NCBI GenBank assembly: GCA_964538505.1
Contig: CAZIDY010000007.1
Location: 44,179-108,178 of the forward strand
Direction: 5' to 3'
DNA length: 64,000 bases
DNA from: Zeimonas sp964538505
GTDB taxonomy: Bacteria > Pseudomonadota > Gammaproteobacteria > Burkholderiales > Burkholderiaceae_E
This document shows, one piece after another, positions 1-9,805 of this stretch (positions are counted from its first letter, which is position 1; each line of letters opens with the position of its first letter). The notes under the pieces are model-generated. The model worked only from the letters and a program-made list of their open reading frames with translations, did not search any database and had not been told where the DNA came from. The translations under genes were made by a program, and so were the position numbers.

Positions 1-227
1 ACGGTCAGCTCGCCGACGCGCTTGCGAATGCGATCGAGCAGCCCGGGTTCGACGCGCTGGTCGGCAGGCGGCGCCTCGGCGTCGTCCTCGATGCCGATGA
101 GAAGCGTGCCTCCCGCTGCATTGGCGAAGCAGACGCAGGCTTGCGCAAGTTCGCCGAAGTCGGGCTTTGCACCAGTGACGAGGCGCAACGACTTGCGGTC
201 AAGGGTGTGAGACTCGCGGGTGGTCAT
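1..227 (-). CDS. AlbA_2/Schlafen-type ATP-binding domain protein, C-terminus beyond window
   Basis: Reading back from an ATG at 225-227 gives 75 residues that run off the left edge. The stretch 'ACVCFANAAGGTLLIGIEDD' is the conserved start of the AlbA_2 (Schlafen AAA-like) domain found in many putative regulators and some defence proteins. The preceding 'LRLVTGAKPDFGEL' fits the same family. The gene follows the NTPase gene on the same strand after about 170 bases, so it may be the last gene of the island or an independent one. Function cannot be set from the fragment; the domain assignment is fairly secure. Confidence 0.7.
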   Translation of the reverse strand, partial: MTTRESHTLDRKSLRLVTGAKPDFGELAQACVCFANAAGGTLLIGIEDDAEAPPADQRVEPGLLDRIRKRVGELT

Positions 228-398
228 AGGCACCTCTGTGCCTCGGAGGTGCGGTGCGTAGCCAGGCCGTAAAGGACACTGCTCAAGGACATCGGGCTGA
301 CGGTGTCCTTTATGGGACGCCGCGCCTTCAGCCCCAGCGAGCGGGAGCTGTTTGGCCCACGTGCGTTCAGCGTGATCTGTCGAAGTTCCGAAAGACGG

Positions 399-2696
399 CT
401 ACTCGTCGACATCGGAGAACCTCCCATTCTCGAGCTCGTAGCGTTCCTCGTAGTACCTCTCCTTCCACTCGTCCTCCATGTAGTCGGCGCGCCGTTCTTC
501 GTACTCCTCGATCTCCACTCGTCGTTCAGAAAACTGTTCGTCCAGGCGTGCCTTCATCGCATCGAGTCGTCTCGCTGCTACCTCTGACCACGTCGCAGAT
601 CGCTGAAGCGCCTCTCGAAGACGCACGCAGTGCGCCTCGATAGCCTCGAGCGCAGAATCGACGTGTTCAGCCGACGAAAGGTCCTGTGCATACCAATCGT
701 AGAGCCGCAGCGTGCTCGAGAAGGAGTGCTCCAGCTCTTCGTCAACGAAGGCCTTCTCAAACCCAGGGAGAGCATCTTGAAGCCCGTCGATGTCGAGAAA
801 CCCGCACCAGCCAAAATCCTCGGCGGCCTCGCGAAGGGTATTCGCGACGAGTTTCCGGCGACGCTCGCCGAACAACGCCGACTCTCGCTGCAGTCGAACT
901 GCGAGGTTCGCAGCAGCCTCTGTCCCTTCCGGCTCTGGTACCACGGACAACGCGCGATCGAGCAGCGTGGGATCGGTGTTGTCCACCGCGCGCAGCAAGG
1001 CCGAAGACGCTCTATCTGCGAGGTATGAGGCGATGCTGCCGATGCTCAGAGCGTCCGCGGAGAGGATCCTCGGCATAAGGTGTTCGTATGCGGCGTCGGG
1101 CACAAAGAGCAGCCGACTGCCGGGGGCAGGCACCTCCGTGGTGGTGTCCCTCAGCACCGCATGGAGGTTGGCGCTCTGCAGGTACAGTGCCAATTGTGCG
1201 GACCGAGCCGCCAGCTCCTCCTGCAGAGCTTCGATCATCGACGGGTGATGAAGCTGCCACGTCTGGCTGGTCGCCTGTCTCACGCGCTTGACGAGGCTCC
1301 CCTCAAGCGCCTCGAGAGAGTCACGAACGGCGTGGATCGAGACGCCGTAAGTTCGGAGAACGGCGTCTGCTACCGCGCCATCGGCGACCGGATCGGCAAG
1401 AGCGTTGCCGCTATGCAGACATGCCGACAGCGCCGCCATCTCGCTGTTTGACAGACCGTGAATGACGTCGCGAAAGTGCTGAACTGGCCTGTCGAAGAAG
1501 GCTTGCAACTCGTTGGGCTCATACCGCAGTGCCCGATGAAAGCGCTTGCTCCCAAGGCGCCGTGCCAGTTCGGGCGAGAAGGACCCACGTCGCGCCAACA
1601 TGGGGAGGTGCTTCTTCAGCGACCGCTTCTGGTCCTTCGTGATGTCGCCATCCTTGATGTGGTTGTAGAGGATGCCCTCCCTCTCGTCCGTCGACAGTGC
1701 CGTGACTTCGACCCTTACGCGGGCATCACTGATGAAGTCCGCCTTCGATCGCTTCAACTTCCGTTCTGCAGCGGACAAGATGTAGTCGCGCGTGCAGAAC
1801 ACGATGCGCGCACCACGCTTCCGTGCGGCCTCCACCTTGTCGAGGGCTGCCGACCACTCTCGCAGGCGCTCTTCGTCCAAGGTCGTTTCGCCGAAGACGT
1901 CGTCGACCCAATAGATCGTGTTCGCATCTGCCGGAGACCACGTGCTCTTGAACTGATCGGCCTGCTCGATCCGCAGAACCCGTACGTCCACGTTCTGCGC
2001 GAGGTTCACGAGGCATAGGTTTGCCGCGATGGCTGACTTCCCCGACGCAGGAGGCCCCACCAAGACGACGAACCGCTGGTCATGGAGAGCTTTCTCAGCG
2101 CGCCGGTACGAGTCGGTCGGAACGAAGGTACGCAGCGGTACCGCCAAGTCCTCGAGGACGGCCCTGGTCTGCTCCTGCAGAACGAACGAGACGATCTGCG
2201 AGAGGTCGCCGATGCCGTACAGCCGAGGCACCATCCGCAGTAGGCGCGGGTGGGCGTCGATGGTGTCTTCGATCCACGTCTCGGCCAGCACGAGGCAGCG
2301 GCCAACTCCGGGGAGGGCTTCGATCGCCGTTCGGATCTTTTCTTCCGCCTGCGCGGGCACCTGCCGGTTCGTCATGAGGACGTAGTGGCAGGGATGCTTC
2401 GCTGCGAGTGCTCGGACCTTCTCAATCTCCTTCTTGAGGTCTGCTACGTCGAGTGGCGCATGGGCAAGCGAGGTGTGTTTGCACTGAATAACGAACGCGC
2501 CACTGAGGTTCGTTCGGTTCACGAAGTAGCCGGCAGCCGCGCCTTGGAACCATCCATCACGTCCACCGTCTGCACCGGGCCGAAAGCGGGTACATGTCTC
2601 GCCGAGCACAACCCGCATGATCTGCATGCACACGCCCTCGAACGCGGCCCACCCGAGTCGGTGGAGGTTGTAACGGCCGGGGCTTCGGCTGCTCAT
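399..2696 (-). CDS. Mrr-like nuclease fused to nSTAND3-type NTPase
   Basis: A 765-residue protein. Residues about 8-140 look like a PD-(D/E)xK (Mrr-type) nuclease: 'GADGGRDGW' near 41-49 supplies the acidic residue and 'QCKH' at 71-74 the QxK. A P-loop follows (GPPASGKS, 214-221) with Walker B 'YWVDDVFG' near 262-269, the wording typical of nSTAND3 NTPases. The remaining 450 residues look helical and end in a very acidic, Glu/Tyr-rich tail. An in-frame ATG lies 48 nt further upstream, but the start at 2696 forms an ATGA overlap with the HNH gene stop, so I chose it. By family analogy it would sense invasion and cut DNA; that is inference. Confidence 0.75.
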   Translation of the reverse strand: MSSRSPGRYNLHRLGWAAFEGVCMQIMRVVLGETCTRFRPGADGGRDGWFQGAAAGYFVNRTNLSGAFVIQCKHTSLAHAPLDVADLKKEIEKVRALAAKHPCHYVLMTNRQVPAQAEEKIRTAIEALPGVGRCLVLAETWIEDTIDAHPRLLRMVPRLYGIGDLSQIVSFVLQEQTRAVLEDLAVPLRTFVPTDSYRRAEKALHDQRFVVLVGPPASGKSAIAANLCLVNLAQNVDVRVLRIEQADQFKSTWSPADANTIYWVDDVFGETTLDEERLREWSAALDKVEAARKRGARIVFCTRDYILSAAERKLKRSKADFISDARVRVEVTALSTDEREGILYNHIKDGDITKDQKRSLKKHLPMLARRGSFSPELARRLGSKRFHRALRYEPNELQAFFDRPVQHFRDVIHGLSNSEMAALSACLHSGNALADPVADGAVADAVLRTYGVSIHAVRDSLEALEGSLVKRVRQATSQTWQLHHPSMIEALQEELAARSAQLALYLQSANLHAVLRDTTTEVPAPGSRLLFVPDAAYEHLMPRILSADALSIGSIASYLADRASSALLRAVDNTDPTLLDRALSVVPEPEGTEAAANLAVRLQRESALFGERRRKLVANTLREAAEDFGWCGFLDIDGLQDALPGFEKAFVDEELEHSFSSTLRLYDWYAQDLSSAEHVDSALEAIEAHCVRLREALQRSATWSEVAARRLDAMKARLDEQFSERRVEIEEYEERRADYMEDEWKERYYEERYELENGRFSDVDE

Positions 2697-3472
2697 CCCG
2701 CTGCCCTCTGGTGCCGATGGTTGAATACGCGCTCGCGGTGCCACGGCAGATAGCTGCGATGACCGTCTGCGAGGCCGCGAACGAGGAGCGGCCGGTCTAG
2801 CCTGAGCACTGCACGGGCGTCGGCATTGAGCGCGTCGCTCACGACGATCGCGCCGTCATCCTCCACCGTGATGAAGCCGTGATCGAAGGTGGCGTCCAGG
2901 TGCGGCGCGAGCAGGATGCCGTTGTAGACGTCGAGCCGCTCGGCGTTGGTCTCGCAGTCGGCCCACGGCTTGATGTGGCTCGCACGCAGGAGCGCGGGCA
3001 CCGCGAGGCCGGTCACAGCGCATCTCCCCTCCCAGAGGTCAAGGAGGCCGTTGCGGAAGAGATTTTGCCCGATGCGCTGGACGACAAGGCGCTCGGCCTC
3101 CGTTGTCTTCGGGAGGGTGGCGACCTTTTTCTCGAACGTGTGAAGCAGCTCGTTCGGCAGCGCCTTCGAGAGCTGGAACGCGCGCCGGAGAAGCCGGTGC
3201 AGCGTGGGCACGTCGGGCACCGCGCGGCCGCCCGCGGCGCCGTTCGGCAAGGGCGCGGCCATTGGCGTCCCGTAGTCGCCGAGCGCGCGGGCGACATTCT
3301 GCTGCGAGAACGCGGCGAGGAAGTCCGCGTCGCCGAAGGCTCCGAGCCACACGCGCAGTGGGCACTGCGTGCTCGCGACGACGAGCCAGTCTCCCTCGGG
3401 CTCGAGCACTTGGTCAAAGCCGTTGTCTGTGGCTGCCTTCTCGAGGCGAGAAGCGAGGATCGGCGAGAGCAC
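2693..3472 (-). CDS. HNH endonuclease domain protein
   Basis: A 259-residue protein with a C-terminal HNH nuclease. 'CAVTG' at 151-155, 'SHIKPWAD' at 165-172 and 'NGILLAPHLDATFDHG' at 184-199 form the HNH_2-type beta-beta-alpha-metal core, with His166, Asn184 and His198 as likely key residues. The N-terminal 140 residues resemble the unnamed region often found before this domain. I chose the GTG at 3472, six bases after the ATPase stop and behind a GAGGAG ribosome site at the end of that gene. The open frame extends further upstream but would overlap the ATPase. Its own stop overlaps the next start as ATGA. Confidence 0.72.
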   Translation of the reverse strand: MLSPILASRLEKAATDNGFDQVLEPEGDWLVVASTQCPLRVWLGAFGDADFLAAFSQQNVARALGDYGTPMAAPLPNGAAGGRAVPDVPTLHRLLRRAFQLSKALPNELLHTFEKKVATLPKTTEAERLVVQRIGQNLFRNGLLDLWEGRCAVTGLAVPALLRASHIKPWADCETNAERLDVYNGILLAPHLDATFDHGFITVEDDGAIVVSDALNADARAVLRLDRPLLVRGLADGHRSYLPWHRERVFNHRHQRAAG

Positions 3473-3477
3473 AGTGG

Positions 3478-5439
3478 TCAGGACTCCTCCTCGTTCATGC
3501 TCGGAGTCACTCGCGTGAGTAGATTCTCGATCCGGTGTTTCAACAGCAGATCGTCGTCGCTCGCGTGTGAGAGCTTCAGGACGCGCGTCGGCTCGTCGCG
3601 CAGCGGCTTCGGCGGTGGCGTCGTCGTTGTGAGGACCACTTGAAGTTCGGGCACTGCCTTGCAAACCTCGTCCACGAGCTTCAGGAAGCGGTCGTAGAGC
3701 TGCGGGCTCATCTCACGTTCGCGCGGGCAGTCGAAGATCAGCAGCCCAGGGTGCGCTCCACCGCCATCGGCACCGTCGGCCGCGCAAGTAAGGTCGCCGA
3801 GGAGAATCTCCAGTACCGTGTAGGCGTCGCCGTCGGCACGGAGCATATGAAATGGCCGCTTCTCGTCGGTGGGTACGTAGCGCCCCGCCGCGCCGAAAAC
3901 CTCGGCGAGCTTGCCGAAGCGCGCGTTCACCGCTCGTTCACGGTCGGAGACCTGCTGCTGCGCCGAGACCCTGGCGCCTTTGGCACTCTGAAGCTTCTTT
4001 TCCAGGTCGCCCACGTTCGAGCGCGCGGTCCACAGCCTCTCTGTCTCCGGCGCCTTCCGGTTCTCCTGCCACTCGGCGAGTGTCTTGCGAACCGAGTCGC
4101 CTTCGCCGAGCTGGCGTGCGCGATCGCCGATGTTCTTGTTGAGCGCCTTCTTGTGTTCCGTCTTCTGCTGCTGGGCTCTCGTGAGCGCATCAAGAGCCGC
4201 CTTTTCCCGCTCGTAGTTGGCCTTCTCGGTGGCTTCGCGATCCTCAAGCTGGTCGACGGATCTCTTGAGGATGCTGATGTCTCTCTGTGCCGAAATGCTG
4301 ACCGTGCTGCGCTGCTCTTCGAGGTGGCTGCAAGCGCTGTAGGCGACACCGATCGGGCAGCTTCCGACCAATTGGAGGAGTTTGTCTCGTCGCTCTCGGA
4401 TTTCCTTCAGCGTTGTGTCGTCCTTGTTCATCAGGGCCAGCGCTTCATCCCACCGCGATTTGGTGAGGTCGGTCGTGTGACGCTGGGTCTTGAAGTTGGC
4501 GGCCAGCTCGATAAGGTCTTGGTCGAGTGCCTCGATCTCCGTGCGGGCCTGTTCGATCTCGCGCTCGAGCCGCTTCGTGGTCTCGGAGACAACCTTCTCC
4601 ACCGATGGCGCGAAGAGGTCATCGGTGACCATGTCGAGCGATGGGCTTACCTTCGCCCAGAGTCGAAGCTGCGTTTCGACGATGGCGCGCATGTTCGTGC
4701 CTCGCTGCTCCTCGCCCCGCAGCGCGTCGAGGGCGTCTTGTAGCTCGTTGCCGATGCTCGCGATCGTCGCCTCGGCCTTCGCCTCCGCGTCGCTCAGCAG
4801 GCCAAGCACCAGTCGTGTGAGCGCGGGTGGGTCTTTGACCTTGCGCCGAAGGCCCGTCCCATCGTCGTTACGCCACTCGAAGTACTGCCGCAGGCCGAGC
4901 GCCTGGTCTCGGGCGAGCCAACACAGGACGTGCCCCCATTCAACGGCTTGGCCGGTCACGGGCAACGCTCGCGTCGCCATGTGCTGCAGGCACGACTGCT
5001 CCCCGAGCGTCGCGACGTAGGTCGAGAAGTCGATGGCCTGGGCCTTCGCCCCCTCCTCGAAGAGCCGCTCCACGGTCGCGTCCCTCAACGCGACGCTCTG
5101 GGAGCCGAAGGATCGGAGCACGGCGAAGCGCTCGGTCCCGGCGACCACCTCGGCGGCGATGCCGCCACTACCGTAGTGCTCGGCGAGGTGGCTGCGCATC
5201 GTCCTTACCGCCGCGCCGTCATCGCCAAGCACCGCGCGGAGCATTAGCGAGAACGTGCTCTTGCCAACGCCGTGGCCGGCGCGCTCCACTTCGCTTCCAC
5301 CGTCGGCCGCAGCCAACTCTTCGGCCCAGACTATGTTGAGCCCCGCGTGCAGCGGAACGTCACGGATGAACTTGAGCGGCGATCGTGACCCGACGATCAC
5401 GAGACGTTCGACGCGAAGACGCGGGGCTCCGCCGGTCAT
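3478..5439 (-). CDS. SMC/RecN-like coiled-coil P-loop ATPase
   Basis: A 653-residue protein. It has an N-terminal P-loop (GHGVGKST, about 55-62), a long charged helical middle likely to form coiled coil (about 220-510), and a C-terminal Walker B-like segment 'LLIFDCPRE' near 565-574. This two-lobe layout is that of SMC/RecN/RloC-type ATPases, which bind or load onto DNA. A 'CPxGVAYSAC' segment in the middle could be a zinc-hook-like turn, but that is uncertain. The start overlaps the methylase stop as ATGA (5436-5439). I cannot name the subfamily. Co-expression with a methylase and two nuclease genes suggests a role in the same defence system. Confidence 0.7.
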   Translation of the reverse strand: MTGGAPRLRVERLVIVGSRSPLKFIRDVPLHAGLNIVWAEELAAADGGSEVERAGHGVGKSTFSLMLRAVLGDDGAAVRTMRSHLAEHYGSGGIAAEVVAGTERFAVLRSFGSQSVALRDATVERLFEEGAKAQAIDFSTYVATLGEQSCLQHMATRALPVTGQAVEWGHVLCWLARDQALGLRQYFEWRNDDGTGLRRKVKDPPALTRLVLGLLSDAEAKAEATIASIGNELQDALDALRGEEQRGTNMRAIVETQLRLWAKVSPSLDMVTDDLFAPSVEKVVSETTKRLEREIEQARTEIEALDQDLIELAANFKTQRHTTDLTKSRWDEALALMNKDDTTLKEIRERRDKLLQLVGSCPIGVAYSACSHLEEQRSTVSISAQRDISILKRSVDQLEDREATEKANYEREKAALDALTRAQQQKTEHKKALNKNIGDRARQLGEGDSVRKTLAEWQENRKAPETERLWTARSNVGDLEKKLQSAKGARVSAQQQVSDRERAVNARFGKLAEVFGAAGRYVPTDEKRPFHMLRADGDAYTVLEILLGDLTCAADGADGGGAHPGLLIFDCPREREMSPQLYDRFLKLVDEVCKAVPELQVVLTTTTPPPKPLRDEPTRVLKLSHASDDDLLLKHRIENLLTRVTPSMNEEES

Positions 5440-8400
5440 GCGCGCCTCGCCTTCCCGGTCGGCGCCTTATCGACGGCGGGCGTCGTCGAGGCCGCGGCGA
5501 CAGCTTGTTCGAGCCCTACCTGCATCACGCTGGCGAGCTTGGCGAGCTTGGCGAGTGTCGGCGTCTGCGGGAGCCAGTTCGGGATGGGGCTGTCGGTGCG
5601 CAGCCGCACGATGCCCTTCGTGTCGCGCGTGATGACCTTCTCGTTCTCGAGCGCCTGGAGCAGCTTTTGGACGTCGCTGGCGCCCTGCGCGAGGAGCGCG
5701 TCGGACTCGCGGATCCGCTCGAAGCTCGCGAGAGCCTCTCCTTGAAGCCCCGTGGTTGCGTGCTTCGCGTCCTCCAACCAGAGAAGCGACCGGGAGAGCG
5801 TTTCCTGGACGATGCCAGCCCCACCGCTTCGGCGGATCAGCATAAACAGCAATCCCATGCGGAGCGCTTCAGCGTAGTCCTTCGGCGTGCTGTTGGGATC
5901 GTACCAACCGTGACTCGCACCGATGGCGGCGGGCAGCGGGTCGAGCGGCGTTCGGTACGGCTTGCCGGCCTGCGAGGACTTGGCGAGCGCATCGTAGATC
6001 TCAAGGATGACGCGCTTGGTGCGGTATTCGCCGTGAGCCTTCTCGTCGTTCTTGCGGACGATTGGGAAGGTCTCCATCACGTAGTCGGCGGCGTCGCGAT
6101 CGAAGCCGTAGAGATGGAAGAATGCCGCGTCGAGCTCGCAGCGAAGCTGGAAGCGACGTTCACTATCCCAGCGGAACGGCGCGCCTGCGTAGCCAACGTC
6201 GCGCGCGAAAGGTTCCAGATCCCACGCAGTGTAGGTCAGCTCGAGCACACGAGAAGTGAGCCACTCACTGAGCGACATTCCTCGTGACCATGGGGTATCA
6301 GACTGGTAGCGCGCGGGCGCGAACACCGGGAGTTGCTCGACGATGAAGGCGCTCATGTGCGTGCCGCCGGTCTTCTGCCTCGCGATGAAGTCGAACGGGA
6401 ACGAGCCAACGGAGGCGACGAATGCAGTGAATATCGCCAGGAATTCGTCCGGCACGAACATCACTTTCGCCGTATCGGGCACCGCAAGCGAAGGGACGAC
6501 AGTCGCGATGAATGTTCGCTCGTTGGTCGAGTTCGTGATGTCACGCCAAGCAAACACCCATGAGTGAAGCCATCCGATGCCGAAACGAGCGATCGCGTCC
6601 TCAGCAGGGTACCAATGGCGCGTCTGAGTGAAGGTTCCCGGGTCGAGTCGTTCCGTGTCGTTTAAGGGCCGCTCGCGCTCCGCGTCGCTCGTCACCCACC
6701 GGTGCTCGTAGTGATGGAAGTATTTTCCCTCGTAGAGCGGCAGATTACCGTCGCCAGAAGCATCGAGGAATCTATCTGAGTCATCGGCGCTGTTCAGAAG
6801 GCGCCGCAGCGTGAGGTTCCAGCCCGATGTGGTCACCACCGGAACTTTGCGATACACGGCCTTGGTGATCTCGGCGTCCCTACGGCTGCGGAAGATTGGG
6901 CATGTCTTGGTCGTCGGATTTAGAAGGGCAATGTCCTCGGCAGACAACGTGAATCGCCGGTCCGCGTCCTTGACGTGTTCGACGCGCGTCGCGAAGAAGA
7001 CGAACTCGGCCTCGGTGCTAGGCGGGCGCTCCCCTGCGAGCGTGAAGATGCCGAATTTGAAAGAGCGATGGACGGAACCGAAGATTCCTTCACGATTTTC
7101 GAAGTCCAAGAACGAAACGAGCTGGCGCTTCTCGACGACGTCCTGGAAGAACAGCTTGGTCGAGTCGTCGGAGACGATTCCCGAGGGAAGAATCTGGCCT
7201 ACCCGGCCACGCTTGCTGACGAGCGACCGCGCCGCCTCGGCAAAGAGAGCAAACAGGTTGACGCGCCCAACTCCGCAGAGGGGGTAGCGAACACCAGAGC
7301 GCACGAAGGCGTTGGTGCCGTCGACTTCGCGGAAGCCGGCCCGATACGCAGCGAAGAGCCCCGGGTCGTCTGTTTCGAGTTTTGCGATGAGCTTCTTACG
7401 CACCGCGGCTGTAGGCGCCTGAACGATGTCGGGGCGTGGGTCCGCGAAGAACTCCTCCTCCCGGAACAGAAGCGAGTCCCAAGGCGGGTTCCCAAGCACG
7501 ACGTCGAAGCCGCCCTTGGCAAAGACCTGCGGGAACTGCAGGGGCCAGTGGAAGAAGCGGTATTGGGCCGACAACTCATCGACCGTCTTCGTCGTGAGAG
7601 CGGGCGCCTTCCCTTGGTCGTCGCGGAGCTGCCGCCACAGCTCATTCGTCGGCGCGGCCTCGGTCAGTGCACCGGGCCGCTTCGGCCACACGAACGCGGC
7701 GCACCAGGCATCGGACACGAACTTCTGATGGCGGTACTCGGGCGAGCAAAGGATATCGTCCCACCGCTCTTCCTTCTTCGCCAAAGCTTCGACGTTCGCG
7801 TCACTCGCATCGTCCAGATCGCTGATAGCACGGGTTACGACCTGCGCCTCCATGTGTGCCGACGCTGAATTGCCGAAGTCCATCGTGCGCTGCCCGCCAG
7901 CCTCCGCCTTATTCCGTTTCTTCAACGCGCTCGCGACCTTTTTGTCGTCGCCCTCGATCGGGTTCCACGCGACGTCCGGGATGCCCTTCGCCATCAGCTC
8001 GGTTGTCGTTCCGAGAAGCGCGTTGCCGTGCTGGATGTGCGAGTTGAGGAACGTGAGCGGCAGGCCCGGCTCGACGGCTTCCATCCACAGGCCGACCTTG
8101 CACAGCTCGACGGCCATCGGATTGAGGTCGACACCGAAGATGCAGCGGCCGACGACCTGCCGAAGTGCGTGGCGGTACTCGGCAGCCGAGGGCGTGCCGT
8201 TCGCCTGCAGGCGCGCGACGTGCGCTGCAAGCCTGCGCGCAGCGGCCAGGAGGAAGTGCCCCGAGCCGCATGCGGGATCGGCGATGGAGAGGTCGAGCAG
8301 CGCCTCCACGGCATTGCCCGGGTTCCTCGCGATGGTGTCGGAGATGACGGGCTCGAGCGCACTGTCGAGCAGCACCTGCACGAGGCCATCAGGCGTGTAG

Positions 8401-9803
8401 TAGCTGCCCGTCTTCTTGCGGGCGTTGCCCTTGGTCTCGCCGCCGGTGGCAAAGGTGAACTGCCGCCCGTCTTTGGCGATCTGCGGCACGAGCTCGAGGA
8501 GGCTTTCGTAGACCGAGCCCAACTCCTCGGGGCCCATGTCACGCCAGTTGACACGCGCGAGGCTGCCGTCCTCGCGGAGCCACGCGAGCTTGAACACAGC
8601 AAGGAGCAGCGCGCGGTTCTCCAGCTTCGCCTCGTCGATAGCAGGGCACTGATTCGCCGCGAAGATGCCCGCGAGTGCCGGGAGTCCGAGGAGCGACTCG
8701 CCCGCCGCGAGGCCGCGGCACACGATCTTGGTCGCGTCCCACAGATCGGCAAAGCGGTCATGGGCGCTGCGCTTCACCGAGCGCTCGCGCAGACGGCGGA
8801 TCCCGTAGCCGTTGGCGTAGAGCGCCTTGGTCGCGTCGCTCGTGCCGTCGGGATGCAGGAGTCCACGCTCCTCGACGGTGAGCAGGAAGATGAGCCGGTA
8901 GACGAGGCGCAGGAGTTGGTTGAAGTAGTCCTTCGCCGGCAGCGAGCCGTTTTGCAGATCGGCGCGGAGTGAGGTGTTCTCAGGGTGCGAGAGGAAGCCC
9001 TGGCCGAGGGCGACGAGCGCTTCTTCGACGCCACGCCGCAGGTGCTCGCGGGCGCGCGTGCCTTCCTCACGGCCAGCACCGCGCCACGCTTCGAGCGCGC
9101 ACTCGGTGACGGGCTGGCCCTGGCGACCGAAGCGCGTCTCGTGGCACAGCAACCAGAGCGCGGCGAAGTCGGCGTAGCGCTCCTCGGTGAAGATGCGCTG
9201 GAGGTCGGCTTCGACCCACGCCGGGCGCGTGAGGCTCGCGTTGTCGCGCACGATGCGCAAGCTCGCGCCATCGCTGGCAATGCCCCAGAGCGTGCCCTCC
9301 TGCGCGTTCAGGTACTCCTGCGCGAGGCCGAAGGCGCTGCGACGACGGGTACCATCTCCGAACGCCAGTGCGAGCGTATCCAGCCCACTGCCTGCCGACG
9401 CGATTACGACGGGCACTCGCTCACCGAGCGTGGCGTGGCCGATGGGGTACGTGCGTTCCTGGAGCACGACAGGTTCCACCGGTGCGAGCGCCGTAAAGTC
9501 GAGCGCGTCGCGAAGCAGCGCGAGCACGAAGCGCTCGGATACGGAGTTCGGATCGGCCTTCGCTTCACGGCCCGATCTGAAGTCCACCCAATGCGCCTGG
9601 GCGATGCGCCAGTAGCGGCCGATCTCGTCGCGAAGATTGAGCCCCTTGTGGATGCGGTAGTCGGCTTCGGACTGCGTGCCCGCCTGGAGCTGGGCGACCT
9701 TCGAAAGCCATTCGGGTGAGAGAAGTCCTCCTTCAATCGAGAGGGTTTCGAAGGAGAGCTGGGCCTCGCGGGCTTTCGTCTTTCTCTTTCGTCTCGCTGC
9801 CAT
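5436..9803 (-). CDS. Eco57I-type N6-adenine DNA methyltransferase (DrmMI-like)
   Basis: A 1455-residue single-chain methylase. Motif I (ADPACGSGHFL, about 508-518) binds S-adenosylmethionine and motif IV (NPPW, 772-775) is the adenine-N6 catalytic motif. 'YYTPDGLVQ' near 468-476 is the usual lead into the methylase fold. The N-terminal 450 and C-terminal 500 residues are likely target-recognition and structural parts. The length and the neighbouring SNF2 and DUF1998 helicases match DrmMI of class 1 DISARM. The open frame reaches much further upstream, but that part lies inside the SNF2 gene. The ATG at 9803 comes two bases after the SNF2 stop. No separate specificity subunit is present. Confidence 0.85.
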   Translation of the reverse strand: MAARRKRKTKAREAQLSFETLSIEGGLLSPEWLSKVAQLQAGTQSEADYRIHKGLNLRDEIGRYWRIAQAHWVDFRSGREAKADPNSVSERFVLALLRDALDFTALAPVEPVVLQERTYPIGHATLGERVPVVIASAGSGLDTLALAFGDGTRRRSAFGLAQEYLNAQEGTLWGIASDGASLRIVRDNASLTRPAWVEADLQRIFTEERYADFAALWLLCHETRFGRQGQPVTECALEAWRGAGREEGTRAREHLRRGVEEALVALGQGFLSHPENTSLRADLQNGSLPAKDYFNQLLRLVYRLIFLLTVEERGLLHPDGTSDATKALYANGYGIRRLRERSVKRSAHDRFADLWDATKIVCRGLAAGESLLGLPALAGIFAANQCPAIDEAKLENRALLLAVFKLAWLREDGSLARVNWRDMGPEELGSVYESLLELVPQIAKDGRQFTFATGGETKGNARKKTGSYYTPDGLVQVLLDSALEPVISDTIARNPGNAVEALLDLSIADPACGSGHFLLAAARRLAAHVARLQANGTPSAAEYRHALRQVVGRCIFGVDLNPMAVELCKVGLWMEAVEPGLPLTFLNSHIQHGNALLGTTTELMAKGIPDVAWNPIEGDDKKVASALKKRNKAEAGGQRTMDFGNSASAHMEAQVVTRAISDLDDASDANVEALAKKEERWDDILCSPEYRHQKFVSDAWCAAFVWPKRPGALTEAAPTNELWRQLRDDQGKAPALTTKTVDELSAQYRFFHWPLQFPQVFAKGGFDVVLGNPPWDSLLFREEEFFADPRPDIVQAPTAAVRKKLIAKLETDDPGLFAAYRAGFREVDGTNAFVRSGVRYPLCGVGRVNLFALFAEAARSLVSKRGRVGQILPSGIVSDDSTKLFFQDVVEKRQLVSFLDFENREGIFGSVHRSFKFGIFTLAGERPPSTEAEFVFFATRVEHVKDADRRFTLSAEDIALLNPTTKTCPIFRSRRDAEITKAVYRKVPVVTTSGWNLTLRRLLNSADDSDRFLDASGDGNLPLYEGKYFHHYEHRWVTSDAERERPLNDTERLDPGTFTQTRHWYPAEDAIARFGIGWLHSWVFAWRDITNSTNERTFIATVVPSLAVPDTAKVMFVPDEFLAIFTAFVASVGSFPFDFIARQKTGGTHMSAFIVEQLPVFAPARYQSDTPWSRGMSLSEWLTSRVLELTYTAWDLEPFARDVGYAGAPFRWDSERRFQLRCELDAAFFHLYGFDRDAADYVMETFPIVRKNDEKAHGEYRTKRVILEIYDALAKSSQAGKPYRTPLDPLPAAIGASHGWYDPNSTPKDYAEALRMGLLFMLIRRSGGAGIVQETLSRSLLWLEDAKHATTGLQGEALASFERIRESDALLAQGASDVQKLLQALENEKVITRDTKGIVRLRTDSPIPNWLPQTPTLAKLAKLASVMQVGLEQAVAAASTTPAVDKAPTGKARRA

Positions 9804-9805
9804 GT

